This document shows positions 43,801-52,265 of a stretch of 64,000 nucleotides of DNA, in pieces. Origin of the DNA: Alitabrizicola rongguiensis (lineage in GTDB: Bacteria > Pseudomonadota > Alphaproteobacteria > Rhodobacterales > Rhodobacteraceae); assembly GCF_021491355.1 (NCBI RefSeq), contig NZ_JAKENF010000002.1:744001-808000 (forward strand), given 5' to 3'. Position numbers and translations under genes: made by a program. Every line of letters starts with the position of its first letter. Position 1 is the first letter of the stretch. The notes beneath the pieces were generated by a model, which saw only the letters and a program-made list of their open reading frames with translations, was not told the DNA's origin and did not search any database.

Positions 43801-43963
43801 CGCTGGCGCCGGGATAAGACGCGGTCACCGAAACCTGCGGCGGCACGATGTTCGGGAACTGCTCGATCGGCATGACCGACATGGCGATGAAGCCCGCAAT
43901 GGTCAGCACGATCGAGATGACCGCCGCCAGCCGCGGACGGGCAATGAAGATGTCGGCAAACAT
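40820..43963 (-). CDS. RND-family multidrug efflux permease, HAE1/AcrB type (system 2)
   Basis: A 1047-residue permease that fits AcrB/MexB closely. The N-terminus is [20 protein letters not shown], followed by [26 protein letters not shown]4 has the conserved double Asp in [18 protein letters not shown], and the last third has [30 protein letters not shown]. It would export hydrophobic drugs with the adaptor encoded 3 bp upstream. No outer-membrane channel or TetR-type repressor is encoded next to it. The Rieske-like gene overlaps its stop. Confidence 0.95.
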   Translation of the reverse strand: MFADIFIARPRLAAVISIVLTIAGFIAMSVMPIEQFPNIVPPQVSVTASYPGASAEVTEQTVAQVIEDKVVGVDDSIYMRSTSGADGSYTLTVSFAVGTDPDIATVNVQNRVSLATPLLPSEVRQTGVKVAKKSSALLMGVALHSPDASQTAATLTNYARISLLDALKRVPGVGDASIFSSNEFAMRIVLDSNRLASFSLTPSDVSNALKTQNIQAAIGRVGAQPMVKDPGLQLNVQTQGRLSDPAEFAKIIIRANPDGSTVTIGDIADVQLGEKNSDVLTSFDGAPATLIGLYLSPGANSLAAAAGVKQVMAEMQADFPPGVTYDLVGDSSIFVKESISEVEHTLIEAFVLVVVVVFIFLGSLRATIIPVIAVPVALIGTFAIMLALGFTINTVSLLAMVLAIGIVVDDAIVVVEAVEAKMHDHPEMTPAQATSAAMSEITGPIIAITLVLLSVFVPVAFIPGISGQLFQQFAVTVSVSMVISAINALSLSPALCAIILKPHHGPRKGVMGWISRGIDKTRDGYAYVAGAIARRSIIGLVLLAAALGLSGWLFKTVPTGFLPAEDQGYYMIETRLPDAASVNRTAAVQAKVIEMVRAIPGVKNVTSMTGYSMLDGLARSNAAFTIVSLEDFAERTDFSKSVYAALKRTYADGAAIREAQVIPFNLPPISGLGTGSGFEFQLIDRQGRSPIELAETARGIAAAANQDPGLTGVYTTFSADTPQLFLNIDRDRLYALGVQLSDVFSTLQAILGTVYVNDFNLFGRAWQVQLAGSEDDRTSVNDIARVHVRSQTTGEMVAVGAFSSPDYTVGPMMLQRYNNNRSATINGGPSAGASSGQAIASMEQVAAQTLPPGFGYEWTGTALQEKEAAGKTTMILALALLFAYLFLVALYESWTIPVPVMLSVTFGVAGAMGALKLTGLPFNIYAQIGLVVLIALAAKNAILIVEFAKLRREHGESIVDAAIDGARSRFRAVMMTSFAFIAGLIPLVTATGASMISRRSVGTGVAAGMLSAALVGIFVVPALYVVFQSIRERVKGRKTVEAPAKEA

Positions 43964-43966
43964 CGC

Positions 43967-45088
43967 TCAGTTGCCCCCGGCAACGGCGGCATCGACCTTG
44001 ATGCCCGGCCGCGCCTTGTTCAGGCCTTCGGTGATGACCTTCTCCCCTTCGGTCAGGCCCGAGGTCACGACGACGCGTCCCTTCGCAGAGTCGCCCGTGT
44101 TGATGCGGCGCTGCTCGACCGTGCCATCATCACCCACCAGCAAGACATAGGCTCCGGTGATATCGCGCAGCACAGCCTGCTGCGGAACAGTCAGCGCATT
44201 GTTCGTGGCCTCTTCCTCGACGTTGACGGTGACAAGAGATCCATCCCGAAGCCGGCCCTCGGGGTTGGGAAAGACGGCGCGGATCATGACGGTATCGGTC
44301 GACTGGCTGACCTGCATGTCGGAAAAGTTGACGGTGCCGGGGATGCCGTAGGCTGATCCGTCAGCCAGTGTCAGGCGGACCGAGCCGGCACCGGAGGCTG
44401 CCCCCGAACGGACGCTTTCCTGAAACAGGAGAAACATGCGTTCCGGCACGGGAAACTCGACCATCATCGGGTCGGTTGTCACCAGGGTGACAAGCGTTCC
44501 GCTTTCCGGTCCGATCAGCGCACCGACACTGACGCTCGACAGCCCCACCCTACCCTGAAACGGGGCTCTGATCTGGGTGTAGGAGAGGTTCAGTTCTGCC
44601 GCATCATGCTGGGCGGCCATGCGCTCCACGTCAGCGCTGGCCCGCGCCGCCTCTGCCTCGGCCTTGTCGAGGGTTGCCTGCGCCGAGGCCTGCCGCGTCA
44701 CCAGTTCGCGCTGCCGGTTCCGTTCGAGAATCGCGAGGGTCTCGCTGGCCTTGGCGGCGGCAAGGGCTGCGTCGGCCTGAGCAAGACTGGCCTCGAATTC
44801 CTTCGGGTCGATGGCAAACAGCAGGCTATCCTTCGCGACCACGCTGCCTTCGGTAAAGCCGATCTCGGAGACAAAGCCGCTGACCCGGGCGCGGATGTCG
44901 ACCTTCTGTTCGGCCACCACGCGTCCATTGAATGCCGCCGCCTGCACCACCTGTGTCAACGCCGCCGGTTCGACGGTCACCGCGGGAAGCGGCTGCGTCT
45001 GGGCAAGCGCTACCCCCGAAAGGCCAAGGCCAAGACACAGGGCGACGAGGCTGTTCCGCAGGTGCAATGAGGTTGCCCGACCGTACAT
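43967..45088 (-). CDS. RND efflux periplasmic adaptor (system 2)
   Basis: A 373-residue membrane-fusion protein with a cleavable signal peptide (about 1-30, ending GVALA) and no lipobox cysteine, unlike the other adaptor in the window. Lipoyl-like half VVAEQKVDIRARVSGFVSEIGF, a helical hairpin rich in Ala/Glu (about 90-150), and the beta-barrel domain SVSVGALIGPESGTLVTLVTTDPMMVEFPV are visible. ATG 45088 is preceded by GGGGGAA; an in-frame start at 45112 lacks a better site. It heads the operon adaptor-permease-Rieske-like and is divergent from the HdeD gene. Confidence 0.92.
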   Translation of the reverse strand: MYGRATSLHLRNSLVALCLGLGLSGVALAQTQPLPAVTVEPAALTQVVQAAAFNGRVVAEQKVDIRARVSGFVSEIGFTEGSVVAKDSLLFAIDPKEFEASLAQADAALAAAKASETLAILERNRQRELVTRQASAQATLDKAEAEAARASADVERMAAQHDAAELNLSYTQIRAPFQGRVGLSSVSVGALIGPESGTLVTLVTTDPMMVEFPVPERMFLLFQESVRSGAASGAGSVRLTLADGSAYGIPGTVNFSDMQVSQSTDTVMIRAVFPNPEGRLRDGSLVTVNVEEEATNNALTVPQQAVLRDITGAYVLLVGDDGTVEQRRINTGDSAKGRVVVTSGLTEGEKVITEGLNKARPGIKVDAAVAGGN

Positions 45089-45183
45089 GATTCCCCCGGA
45101 AATTCGTATCACGTGGAGCAGACTAGCAGGATTGACGCGCCTGTCATCCGCTGCCGGGGACTCGAGCTTCGCCGCCCAACCAC

Positions 45184-45198
45184 ATACTTTTCAAGTAT
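45184..45198. promoter_or_regulatory. palindrome in the RND / HdeD divergent intergenic region
   Basis: ATACTT-TTC-AAGTAT is a perfect 15-bp inverted repeat in the 171-bp gap between the adaptor and HdeD genes, in an otherwise GC-rich context. It is sized like a TetR- or MarR-family operator. The regulator is not encoded next to it. Confidence 0.45.
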
Positions 45199-45259
45199 TT
45201 TCTTGCCGAATGCTCGTTTCTGCCGCAGACTTGTCGGACGATATAGTTGGGGGCTCTCC

Positions 45260-45778
45260 ATGAAACACTGGCTTCTTGTGCTGATCGCCGGGATCATCGC
45301 GATCATCGGTGGCATAATCGCCCTGCTTAATCCGCTGGCCGCGACCATCTTCGCGACGACCTTGGCCGCATGGTTCTTCATCATCATGGGCATCCTGCTG
45401 ATCGTCGGGGCGATCAGCGATTCAGGCGTCCAGCACCGGTTCTGGACCGGGGTTCTGGGGGTTCTCGGCATTCTGGTCGGGCTCGGCATTCTCGGCCAGC
45501 CGATCCTCGGCGCGCTTGCGCTCACCTGGGCCGTGGCGATCCTGTTCCTCGTCGAGGGCATCGTGAAGGTAATGTTCGCGTTCTCGTCACGCGGGACGTC
45601 GTATTTCTGGGCTGTCCTGTTGTCCGGTGCGATTTCGGTGATCCTGGCGGTGATGATCCTTTCGGATTTCCCGCAGTCGGCGGCGGTTATCCTTGGCATC
45701 CTACTTGCAATCGACCTGATCTCGTCCGGCGTCTCTCTCGTGGCGCTTGGTCTGTTCGCCAAGAAGGCCGAAGCCTGA
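45260..45778 (+). CDS. HdeD-family (DUF308) membrane protein
   Basis: A 172-residue protein made of six short hydrophobic segments with a two-fold internal pattern. The first half is LLVLIAGIIAIIGGIIALLNPLAA and the second repeats as VLGVLGILVGLGILGQPILGAL. This is the DUF308 fold of HdeD, an acid-stress membrane protein of Escherichia coli. It is divergent from the RND operon and followed 21 bp later by an AI-2E-type gene on the same strand. Mechanistic role is not known for the family. Confidence 0.88.
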   Translation: MKHWLLVLIAGIIAIIGGIIALLNPLAATIFATTLAAWFFIIMGILLIVGAISDSGVQHRFWTGVLGVLGILVGLGILGQPILGALALTWAVAILFLVEGIVKVMFAFSSRGTSYFWAVLLSGAISVILAVMILSDFPQSAAVILGILLAIDLISSGVSLVALGLFAKKAEA

Positions 45779-45799
45779 TCCGGCGGAAGGGCGCGACAT

Positions 45800-46852
45800 A
45801 TGCGCGGCGCGCCCTTTCTCAACCTCGTGCTGGCGATGGCGCTGGCGCTGATGACCGGCTGGCTGCTGGTCGCCGGCAAGGACATCTTCCTCCCCATCGT
45901 GATGGCCATCATCGCCGTCTATGTGCTGACCACCGCAGCCGAGGCGCTCGGCCGCCTGCCGGTTCTCGGTCGTCTGCCCGTCTTTGCACGGCACCTTGCG
46001 GTGCTTCTGGCCTTCACCGCGGCGCTGTTTGGCTTCGCACTGGTCGTTCAGGTCACGATCAGCCAACTGGTCACCGCACTCCCCCGCTATCAGGCGAACC
46101 TTCAGGCGCTGATCGACCGGCTGGCCGAGAGCGGCTGGATCCAGGACAACCCGACGCTTGAGGAAGTGCTCGACGCGACGCTCGAGAAGATCAGCCTGCA
46201 AACCTTGTTCATCCGGCTTCTCGGCGGACTTACCAGCTTCGGGCTGAGCGCATTCCTCGTCGCGCTCTACGCCGCCTTCCTGCTGGGTGAGCGGCGGGAT
46301 TTCGGTCGCAAGCTGGCCGCTGCCCTGCCACTTGGCGATCAGGCCGAGGTCACCGGTCGCATCATCGCCCAGATCAACACCCGGATCGGCGACTACCTTG
46401 CGGTCAAGACTCTGATCAACATGATCCTCGGAGCGGTCTCCTTTGCGATCATGTGGTGGATGGGCGTGGACTTCGCCCTGTTCTGGGCAGTCCTGATCGG
46501 GCTTTTCAACTACATCCCCTACCTGGGCGGGGTGATTGGCGTAGCGCCGCCCGTGATCCTGTCACTGGCCCAATGGGGGGATCCGCTCAAGACGATCCTG
46601 CTCGCCGTCCTGCTGACGCTGGCGCAAACGCTGATCGGCACGATCCTCGACCCCAAACTGGTTGGCAAGCAGGTCAATCTGAGCCCCTTCGTGGTCATGG
46701 TCGCACTGGCGGTGTGGGCGGCGCTCTGGGGGCTTCCGGGTGCCATCTTGGCCGTGCCGATGACCTCGATCATCGCGATCGTCTGCGCCGCCTTCGAACC
46801 GACCCGATTTGTCGCGGTTCTGCTCTCTGAAAAGATCGCGGACGAGGCATGA
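45800..46852 (+). CDS. AI-2E family transporter (PerM/TqsA-like)
   Basis: A 350-residue membrane protein of the AI-2E family. It has the double N-terminal hairpin, a soluble amphipathic segment (about 65-145), and the conserved C-terminal block ALFWAVLIGLFNYIPYLGGVIGVAPPVILSL, with DPKLVGKQVNLSPFVV and LPGAILAVPMTSI. Members range from autoinducer-2 exporters to Na+/H+ antiporters, so the substrate is open. GGAAGG precedes the ATG. It follows HdeD within one probable transcript and converges on the YigZ gene. Confidence 0.9.
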   Translation: MRGAPFLNLVLAMALALMTGWLLVAGKDIFLPIVMAIIAVYVLTTAAEALGRLPVLGRLPVFARHLAVLLAFTAALFGFALVVQVTISQLVTALPRYQANLQALIDRLAESGWIQDNPTLEEVLDATLEKISLQTLFIRLLGGLTSFGLSAFLVALYAAFLLGERRDFGRKLAAALPLGDQAEVTGRIIAQINTRIGDYLAVKTLINMILGAVSFAIMWWMGVDFALFWAVLIGLFNYIPYLGGVIGVAPPVILSLAQWGDPLKTILLAVLLTLAQTLIGTILDPKLVGKQVNLSPFVVMVALAVWAALWGLPGAILAVPMTSIIAIVCAAFEPTRFVAVLLSEKIADEA

Positions 46853-46926
46853 CCCTGGCTGCGGGAACTGGTCCCACCTGACACGGGTCTGGCGAGAAAC
46901 CCGCAAGGCTGCTGATGCTGACGCGA

Positions 46927-47283
46927 CTATCGAGGCAGCAGCGCCTCCAGATAGATCCGCACGGCATCCTGCACGTGGCGAAACCGGTCGCCTCCCAGAT
47001 GCTTGCCCCCGAACCAGCGGGTGACGACCACGATATGGTCGTTCAGCCCTTCACGTTCGAGCATCCGCAGGATCACCATACCAGCCCCGGCCTCGCCGTC
47101 ATCGTTCTTGATCGGGCCGTCTGCAGAGACAAGCGCCCAGCTGTTGTGGGTTGCCTTGGCGAAACGCTTGTTGCGCTTCAACTCCTTCAGGAAGGCTCGC
47201 GCAGCATCTTCCGAGGCGCAGAGGCCGCCGGAGACCGCGTATTTCGAGCCGCGGTCACTGATGATGTTGTCAAGGATGAGCAA
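46927..47283 (-). CDS. YigZ/IMPACT-family protein (UPF0029 N-terminal domain only)
   Basis: This 118-residue protein is a single Impact N-terminal domain: DRGSKYAVSGGL at the start, then the diagnostic SADGPIKNDDGEAGAGMVIL and VVVVTRWFGGKHLGGDRF. Full-length YigZ has a further C-terminal domain, absent here. A TTG start at 47283 is chosen because it lies 13 bp after the stop of the upstream PhnA-like gene, with AAGGG before it. A longer in-frame form to 47373 would overlap that gene by 77 bp and adds unrelated residues. Function in bacteria is unknown; the eukaryotic relative regulates translation via GCN1. Confidence 0.8.
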   Translation of the reverse strand: MLILDNIISDRGSKYAVSGGLCASEDAARAFLKELKRNKRFAKATHNSWALVSADGPIKNDDGEAGAGMVILRMLEREGLNDHIVVVTRWFGGKHLGGDRFRHVQDAVRIYLEALLPR

Positions 47284-47296
47284 CGCCGCTCTGCCC

Positions 47297-47587
47297 TTAT
47301 CGCTTGCGAACGAACTCGGTGCGCAGGACAAGGCCCTTGATCGTGTCGTGGCGGCAGTCGATTTCTTCCTCATTGTCCGTCAGCCGGATCGAGCGGATGA
47401 CGGTACCCTGCTTCAGCACCGTGCTGGTGCCCTTGACCTTCAGGTCCTTGACCAGCACCACCGCATCGCCGTCGGCCAATTCGTTGCCTGAGGCATCGCG
47501 CACAATGCGCCGGCTGGCCGCCGCGATTTCCGAGGCCGGCCGCCATTCCCCGCTGGCCTCGTCATAGACATAGTCCTCGTCGGACAT
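47297..47587 (-). CDS. PhnA-like (YjdM) domain protein without zinc ribbon
   Basis: A 96-residue protein. Residues 25-96 match the C-terminal SH3/KOW-like PhnA domain: [23 protein letters not shown], then [21 protein letters not shown]. The usual N-terminal zinc ribbon with four cysteines is missing and replaced by an acidic, Tyr-containing leader [20 protein letters not shown]. PhnA/YjdM proteins are not themselves needed for phosphonate use and their role is unclear. It is read together with YigZ and lies downstream of tRNA-Ala behind a terminator. Confidence 0.82.
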   Translation of the reverse strand: MSDEDYVYDEASGEWRPASEIAAASRRIVRDASGNELADGDAVVLVKDLKVKGTSTVLKQGTVIRSIRLTDNEEEIDCRHDTIKGLVLRTEFVRKR

Positions 47588-47631
47588 GCGCGTCTCCCCC
47601 CCTGTGCCCGCAGGCGAACCGGCCCGGCGAA

Positions 47632-47657
47632 AATGAAAAGGGCCGCGCAGGCGGCCC
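47632..47657 (-). terminator. intrinsic terminator of tRNA-Ala
   Basis: On the minus strand a perfect 7-bp stem GGGCCGC/GCGGCCC with a 4-base loop is followed by TTTTCATTTTC. It begins 25 bp after the tRNA 3' end and precedes the PhnA-like gene. Confidence 0.8.
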
Positions 47658-47681
47658 GGTTTCGAAAGTCAGTCACGATCT

Positions 47682-47757
47682 TGGTGGAGCAGAGGGGGAT
47701 CGAACCCCTGACCTTATCATTGCGAACGATACGCTCTCCCAACTGAGCTACTGCCCC
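47682..47757 (-). tRNA. tRNA-Ala (anticodon CGC)
   Basis: The minus strand reads a complete 76-nt cloverleaf. The acceptor arms GGGGCAG and CTGCTCC pair, including the G3-U70 wobble that is the alanine identity element. The D arm is GCTC-AGTTGGGA-GAGC. The anticodon loop TTCGCAA has CGC at positions 34-36, and the T arm is AGGGG-TTCGATC-CCCCT. A discriminator A and an encoded CCA follow. It decodes GCG. A terminator follows, and a TTGACA box lies upstream. Confidence 0.96.
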
Positions 47758-47767
47758 GTTCGACGCG

Positions 47768-47797
47768 CTATTTGGCGAAGGCGCAGGCCAATGTCAA
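47768..47797 (-). promoter_or_regulatory. candidate tRNA-Ala promoter
   Basis: On the minus strand a perfect TTGACA (47797-47792) is followed after 18 bp by AAATAG (47773-47768), a poor -10 match. The -10 would lie about 10 bp before the mature tRNA 5' end. The -35 is convincing; the -10 is not. Confidence 0.45.
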
Positions 47798-47814
47798 GCG
47801 ACGCCGCGCCGTCT

Positions 47815-48261
47815 TCAGGCCATCGCCGGCACATGCTGACGGACAAAGGCGGCGATCTCGGCCGCCGGACGAGCGCCGGGCAGGCGGGCCACTTCGCGCC
47901 CCCTGTGCCACAGGATCAGGAGCGGAATGCCGCGGATGCCCAATCGCTGCGAGATCTGGGGGTGATCCTCGGTGTTGATCTTGGCGAACCGGGCGTTGGG
48001 CGCCACAGCCTTGGCGGCCTTGGCGAATTCCGGGGCCATCATCCGGCAGGGGCCGCACCAAGGTGCCCAATAGTCGATCAGCAGCGGCAGGTCGTCCGTG
48101 CGGATCGCCTTGTCATGGGTCGCAGGATCAAGTTCGGCAACCTTGCCGCTGACGAGCGGGTCACCGCAGGAACCGCATTTCGGGTTGTCGGCAAGCCGGG
48201 CGACGGGGACGCGGTTTGCTTGACCGCAGGTGGTGCAGGTAATCCGGGCGCTGTCGGACAT
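47815..48261 (-). CDS. trxC: thioredoxin 2 with N-terminal zinc ribbon
   Basis: A 148-residue TrxC. The N-terminal zinc ribbon has Cys9, Cys12, Cys29 and Cys32 (CTTC and CGSC). It is followed by a thioredoxin domain with active site WCGPC (Cys69 and Cys72) and the cis-Pro loop RGIPLLIL. It reduces protein disulfides in the cytoplasm and is often induced by peroxide. ATG 48261 starts the zinc ribbon directly; the longer in-frame reading to 48435 would cross a palindrome and adds no domain. The palindrome TACATTT/AAATGTA lies 18 bp before the start codon and may bear on its control. Confidence 0.95.
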   Translation of the reverse strand: MSDSARITCTTCGQANRVPVARLADNPKCGSCGDPLVSGKVAELDPATHDKAIRTDDLPLLIDYWAPWCGPCRMMAPEFAKAAKAVAPNARFAKINTEDHPQISQRLGIRGIPLLILWHRGREVARLPGARPAAEIAAFVRQHVPAMA

Positions 48262-48278
48262 GGGGAGAGTCCTTTTGA

Positions 48279-48296
48279 TACATTTTCTCAAATGTA
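48279..48296. promoter_or_regulatory. AT-rich palindrome ahead of trxC
   Basis: TACATTT-TCTC-AAATGTA has perfect 7-bp arms and lies 18 bp upstream of the trxC ATG. It could be an operator over the promoter or a leader hairpin near the ribosome-binding site. No OxyR-type spacing is evident. Confidence 0.4.
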
Positions 48297-48433
48297 GGGA
48301 CCGGCCGCGCGAGAACCAAGCGCTGCCTCTCTCACTGCGGAAACAATGAATGCCAATATTCAGAATCGTTGACACTTCCGGATAAGTTGCCGCAGCGTCA
48401 ATTCCACTTGCATAACTAGTTGGAGGGAATGCC

Positions 48434-48898
48434 ATGAGCTACGGAAAAATCGCAGCCTTTCTCGCCTTGATTGCCCTACCTGTCGCAGCCGACCCCTTGC
48501 CGCCGAACGCCAAGCCGCTGAGCTCGAAACAAATTGAAAAGCTGTACAGCGGGAACAGCGCGGTCTGGGACAGATCGATGGTGTATTTCGCGCCGGACAA
48601 GACAACAAAGGGCGTTTTCGGCAAGCCCCCGAGTGCAACCTACACCGGCAAATGGAAAATCACAAAAAACAAGCTCTGCATGACGAACTCGCCGGTCAAC
48701 ATCAAAACTGGCGAGGCAAGCAAGAAGACCTACACCGACTGCTGGACGTTCTTCACAGACGGCGATCGAGTCCTGACATCCTATTACAACGATTTCGAAG
48801 AAGGCCGGGGGCCGAACGACGATTACAGCGAGGGCGAACTCAGCAATTTGCGCAAGGGCGACGTGGTCTCGAAGACATTTGCTAAATATCGGTCGTGA
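48434..48898 (+). CDS. secreted DUF995-like protein
   Basis: A 154-residue protein with a signal peptide (about 1-19, ending PVAA). The mature part begins with LSSKQIEKLYSGNSAVW, followed by YTGKWKITKNKLCMT and TYTDCWTFFTDGDRVL, with two cysteines likely to form a disulfide. The pattern suits DUF995, a small alphaproteobacterial secreted family of unknown function. TTGGAGGGAATGCC gives a good ribosome-binding site. The gene is visibly AT-richer and Lys-richer than its neighbours, with AAA and AAC codons frequent, which hints at a different history. It converges on gcvP through a shared hairpin. Confidence 0.7.
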   Translation: MSYGKIAAFLALIALPVAADPLPPNAKPLSSKQIEKLYSGNSAVWDRSMVYFAPDKTTKGVFGKPPSATYTGKWKITKNKLCMTNSPVNIKTGEASKKTYTDCWTFFTDGDRVLTSYYNDFEEGRGPNDDYSEGELSNLRKGDVVSKTFAKYRS

Positions 48899-48906
48899 TT
48901 GCGAGT

Positions 48907-48931
48907 AGGCGGCGGAGTTACTCCGCCGCCT
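48907..48931. terminator. bidirectional hairpin whose loop is the gcvP stop codon
   Basis: Arms 48907-48917 and 48921-48931 pair perfectly over 11 bp. The three loop bases TTA (48918-48920) are the gcvP stop codon on the minus strand, and the right arm encodes the last residues of GcvP. The DUF995 stop lies 8 bp to the left. It could end transcripts from both sides. Confidence 0.65.
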
Positions 48932-51758
48932 CCATATAGCTTTCGACCGGCGGGCAGATGCAGATCAGGTTGCGGTCGCCATAGACGTTGTCGACACGAC
49001 CGACTGGCGGCCAGTACTTGTCCACCCGGAAACTCGCCGGCGGGAAGCAGCCCTGCTCGCGGCTGTAGGGGCGGTCCCATTCCGCCACGAGGTCGTTGAC
49101 CGTGTGGGGAGCGTGCTTCAGGGGGTTGTTCTCCCGATCGATCTCGCCCTGTTCGATCGCGCGGATCTCTTCGCGGATCGATTGGAGCGCCAGGATGAAG
49201 CGGTCGATCTCGGCCTTGGTCTCGCTTTCCGTCGGCTCGACCATCAGGGTGCCCGCCACCGGCCAGCTCATCGTCGGGGCGTGGAAGCCGTTGTCGATCA
49301 GGCGCTTGGCGATGTCGTCCACGGTCACGCCGGCCTCGGCGAAGGAGCGGGTGTCGAGGATGCATTCATGCGCGACCCGGCCCTTGTTGCCCATGAACAG
49401 GACCTCGTAAGACCCCTTCAGCCGAGCGGCGATGTAGTTGGCGTTCAGGATCGCGACCTTGGTCGCCTGTGTGAGCCCCTGGCCGCCCATCATCAGGCAA
49501 TACGCCCAGCTGATGAGCAGGATCGAGGCCGATCCGTAGGGTGCCGCGGATACCGGCCCTTCGCTGCCGCCGGTTTCGGGATGCCCCGGCAAATGCGGCG
49601 CGAGGTGGGACTTGACCCCGATCGGCCCCATGCCGGGGCCGCCGCCGCCATGCGGGATGGCGAAGGTCTTGTGCAGGTTCAGGTGGCTGACGTCGCCGCC
49701 GATCTCGCCCGGTTTCACCAGCCCGACCATCGCGTTCATGTTGGCGCCGTCGATATAGACCTGCCCGCCATGGGCATGGGTGATCTTGCAGACCTCTCGC
49801 ACCGCCTCCTCGAACACGCCATGGGTCGAGGGATAGGTGATCATGCAGGCGGCAAGGTTGCCGCCGGCATCGCGCGCCTTGTCGCGGAAATCATCGATGT
49901 CGACATCGCCGTTCGGGGCGGATTTCACCACTACCACTTTCATCCCTGCCATCTGGGCAGAGGCGGGGTTGGTGCCATGGGCCGAAACCGGGATCAGGCA
50001 GATGTTCCGATGCCCTTCGCCCCGTGCCCGGTGATAGGCTTGGATGGTCAGGAGCCCGGCATATTCCCCCTGCGCGCCGGAGTTCGGCTGCATCGAGAAG
50101 GCGTCATATCCGGTGATGGTGCAGAGTTTTTCCGACAGGTCCTTGATCGCCTCGGCATAGCCCTGCGCCTGATCGCGCGGGGCGAAGGGATGCAGCGAAT
50201 TGAACTCGGGCCAGGTGATCGGCATCATCTCGGCCGCGGCATTGAGCTTCATCGTGCAGGAGCCGAGAGGGATCATCGCCCGGTCAAGCGCCAGGTCGCG
50301 GTCGGACAGGCGGCGCATGTAGCGCATCATCTCCGACTCTGCCCGGTTCATGTGGAACACCGGATGGGTCAGGTAGTCGGTCGTCCGCAGCATAGTCTCG
50401 GGGAAGCTGAGCATCGCCCGGTGGGGCGGCACACCATCAATCCCGAAAGCGCGCAGCACGCGGATCAGAACCTTCTCGTCGGTCGTCTCGTCAAGGCTGA
50501 TGCCCACCCGGTCATTGCCGATCTTGCGGAAGTTCAGCCCCTCGTGGCGCGCAGCGGCGAGGATGCCGGCCTGCCCGACACCGACCTCGACCGTCACCGT
50601 ATCGAAGAAATCCTTCGGGCTGACTTTCGCCCCCGCCGCCTTCAGTGCCCGCGCGAGACGGTTGGTCAGGAAATGCACCCGCTCGGCAATCGCGCGCAGG
50701 CCCTTTGGGCCGTGGAACACCGCGTAGAAGCTCGCCATCACCGCCAGCAGCGCCTGCGCCGTGCAGACGTTCGAGGTCGCCTTCTCGCGCCGGATATGCT
50801 GCTCGCGCGTCTGGAGCGACAGTCGGTAGGCCCGACCGCCACGCGAGTCGATCGAAACGCCGACGATGCGGCCAGGCATGGCCCGCTTCAGGTCGTCGCG
50901 GCACGACATAAACGCGGCATGTGGGCCGCCGTATCCCATCGGCACGCCGAAGCGCTGGCTGGAACCAACGGCGATATCGGCCCCCATCGCGCCCGGTTCC
51001 TTCAGAAGGCACAGGGCCAGAAGGTCGGTCGCGACGACAGCGATGGCATTGGCGGCGTGCAGCGCCGCAATCTGATCGGTGAAGTCCCGGACATGCCCGT
51101 AGCTGCCGGGATACTGGAAGATCGCGCCGAACACCTTCGACGGATCGAGGTTCTCGACCATGTCCTCGATGATCTCGATGCCTAGCGGCAAGGCACGGGT
51201 GCGGATCACCTCGATGGTTTGCGGATGGCAGAACCGATCGACGAAGAAGGCCCGCGCCTTGGACTTCGCGCTGCGCTCTGCCATCGCCATCGCCTCGGCC
51301 GCCGCCGTCGCCTCATCCAGAAGTGAGGCATTTGCAACGGGCAACCCGGTCAGGTCGGCGACCATCGTCTGATAGTTCAGGAGCGCCTCAAGGCGGCCCT
51401 GAGCGATTTCGGGCTGGTAGGGCGTGTAGGCTGTATACCAGGCCGGGTTCTCAAGGATATTGCGCTGGATCGCGGGCGGTGTGACGGTGCCATAGTAGCC
51501 CTGACCGATCAGGCTGGTCATCACCCGGTTCTTCGCCGCCACCTCGCGCATTTTCGCCAGAAGCTCGTGCTCGGCGAGCGGTGCCCAGTCGAGCGGGTCC
51601 TTCTGCCGGATCGAGGCCGGCACCGTCTCGGCGATCAGAGCGTCGAGCGAGGGCACGCCCACCGCCTTGAGCATATCCGCCATCTCTTCCGGAGAAGGGC
51701 CGATATGGCGGCGGTTGGCGAAGTCATACGGGTTGTAGGCTGTGGGTGTGAAGGTCAT
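48918..51758 (-). CDS. gcvP: glycine dehydrogenase (decarboxylating), glycine cleavage P protein
   Basis: A 946-residue single-chain P protein with two tandem aminotransferase-like halves. The C-terminal half holds the PLP lysine, Lys697, in [22 protein letters not shown]. The N-terminal part begins with [16 protein letters not shown], a family signature. It decarboxylates glycine and passes the aminomethyl group to the lipoyl arm of GcvH. Its ATG overlaps the stop of the SRPBCC gene (ATGA), making it the last gene of gcvT-gcvH-SRPBCC-gcvP under the glycine riboswitch. The mRNA ends in a hairpin whose loop is the stop codon. Confidence 0.97.
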   Translation of the reverse strand: MTFTPTAYNPYDFANRRHIGPSPEEMADMLKAVGVPSLDALIAETVPASIRQKDPLDWAPLAEHELLAKMREVAAKNRVMTSLIGQGYYGTVTPPAIQRNILENPAWYTAYTPYQPEIAQGRLEALLNYQTMVADLTGLPVANASLLDEATAAAEAMAMAERSAKSKARAFFVDRFCHPQTIEVIRTRALPLGIEIIEDMVENLDPSKVFGAIFQYPGSYGHVRDFTDQIAALHAANAIAVVATDLLALCLLKEPGAMGADIAVGSSQRFGVPMGYGGPHAAFMSCRDDLKRAMPGRIVGVSIDSRGGRAYRLSLQTREQHIRREKATSNVCTAQALLAVMASFYAVFHGPKGLRAIAERVHFLTNRLARALKAAGAKVSPKDFFDTVTVEVGVGQAGILAAARHEGLNFRKIGNDRVGISLDETTDEKVLIRVLRAFGIDGVPPHRAMLSFPETMLRTTDYLTHPVFHMNRAESEMMRYMRRLSDRDLALDRAMIPLGSCTMKLNAAAEMMPITWPEFNSLHPFAPRDQAQGYAEAIKDLSEKLCTITGYDAFSMQPNSGAQGEYAGLLTIQAYHRARGEGHRNICLIPVSAHGTNPASAQMAGMKVVVVKSAPNGDVDIDDFRDKARDAGGNLAACMITYPSTHGVFEEAVREVCKITHAHGGQVYIDGANMNAMVGLVKPGEIGGDVSHLNLHKTFAIPHGGGGPGMGPIGVKSHLAPHLPGHPETGGSEGPVSAAPYGSASILLISWAYCLMMGGQGLTQATKVAILNANYIAARLKGSYEVLFMGNKGRVAHECILDTRSFAEAGVTVDDIAKRLIDNGFHAPTMSWPVAGTLMVEPTESETKAEIDRFILALQSIREEIRAIEQGEIDRENNPLKHAPHTVNDLVAEWDRPYSREQGCFPPASFRVDKYWPPVGRVDNVYGDRNLICICPPVESYMEAAE

Positions 51759-52255
51759 CGCTCATCTCTCTCCCAATTCTGACCCGCCTGCCGCCCTTCG
51801 ACATGGGCAGCAAGCTGGGCGAGCGAGGCCAATAGCCCCGCCTCATGATCTTCGGCACGGATTCCGGGCGGCACGTTTCGCGCCGTGCAGGTCACCTTGG
51901 TGCCGTCGCGCGCCGGATCGAACCGCCATTCCAGCCGCATGACGCCCAGAAAGGCGGGATCGTCAGACTTGAACGACGCCTCGTGCGAAAAGAACCGCGG
52001 CCGGTCGAGCTCGACGAAACGGCCGCCAATCCGGTCCTGGCCCGCGCCGCTCTTGCCGCTGCCCGCGCCGGCATCCGTATAGGCCAGCACCATCTCAAAG
52101 GCCCCGCCGGGCCGGGGATCAAGGGCGATGACCTCGCCCGTCATCCCGCCCGGGGGAAGCCAGCGCACCAACTGATCCGGATCGAACCAGGCCTGCCAGA
52201 GCCTTTCGGCGGATGCGCGGATCACGCGTGACGCCTGGTCGGTGCGTCGGTTCAT
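51755..52255 (-). CDS. SRPBCC/AHSA1-domain protein inside the gcv operon
   Basis: A 166-residue START-like (SRPBCC) protein of the AHSA1 type. It opens with [28 protein letters not shown], then [26 protein letters not shown] and the C-terminal helix [16 protein letters not shown]. The fold has a deep hydrophobic pocket; members bind ligands or co-chaperone Hsp90, so no reaction is implied. It lies 10 bp after gcvH and overlaps gcvP by ATGA, so it is translated with the cleavage-system proteins. A place between gcvH and gcvP is not part of the classic operon. Confidence 0.85.
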   Translation of the reverse strand: MNRRTDQASRVIRASAERLWQAWFDPDQLVRWLPPGGMTGEVIALDPRPGGAFEMVLAYTDAGAGSGKSGAGQDRIGGRFVELDRPRFFSHEASFKSDDPAFLGVMRLEWRFDPARDGTKVTCTARNVPPGIRAEDHEAGLLASLAQLAAHVEGRQAGQNWERDER

Positions 52256-52265
52256 GGAATATCCG

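Noticed and set aside
41603-44356. A 917-codon frame antisense to RND system 2.
   Set aside because: The composition (Asp/Arg/His-rich, no hydrophobic core) is that of an antisense shadow in GC-rich DNA; the minus strand encodes a full AcrB-type permease.
47284-47373. N-terminal 30 residues of a longer YigZ reading.
   Set aside because: They overlap the PhnA-like gene in another frame, are not family-like, and a TTG just after the PhnA-like stop is a better start.
49104-51185. A 693-codon frame antisense to gcvP.
   Set aside because: gcvP is complete and conserved on the other strand; the antisense translation shows no domain.
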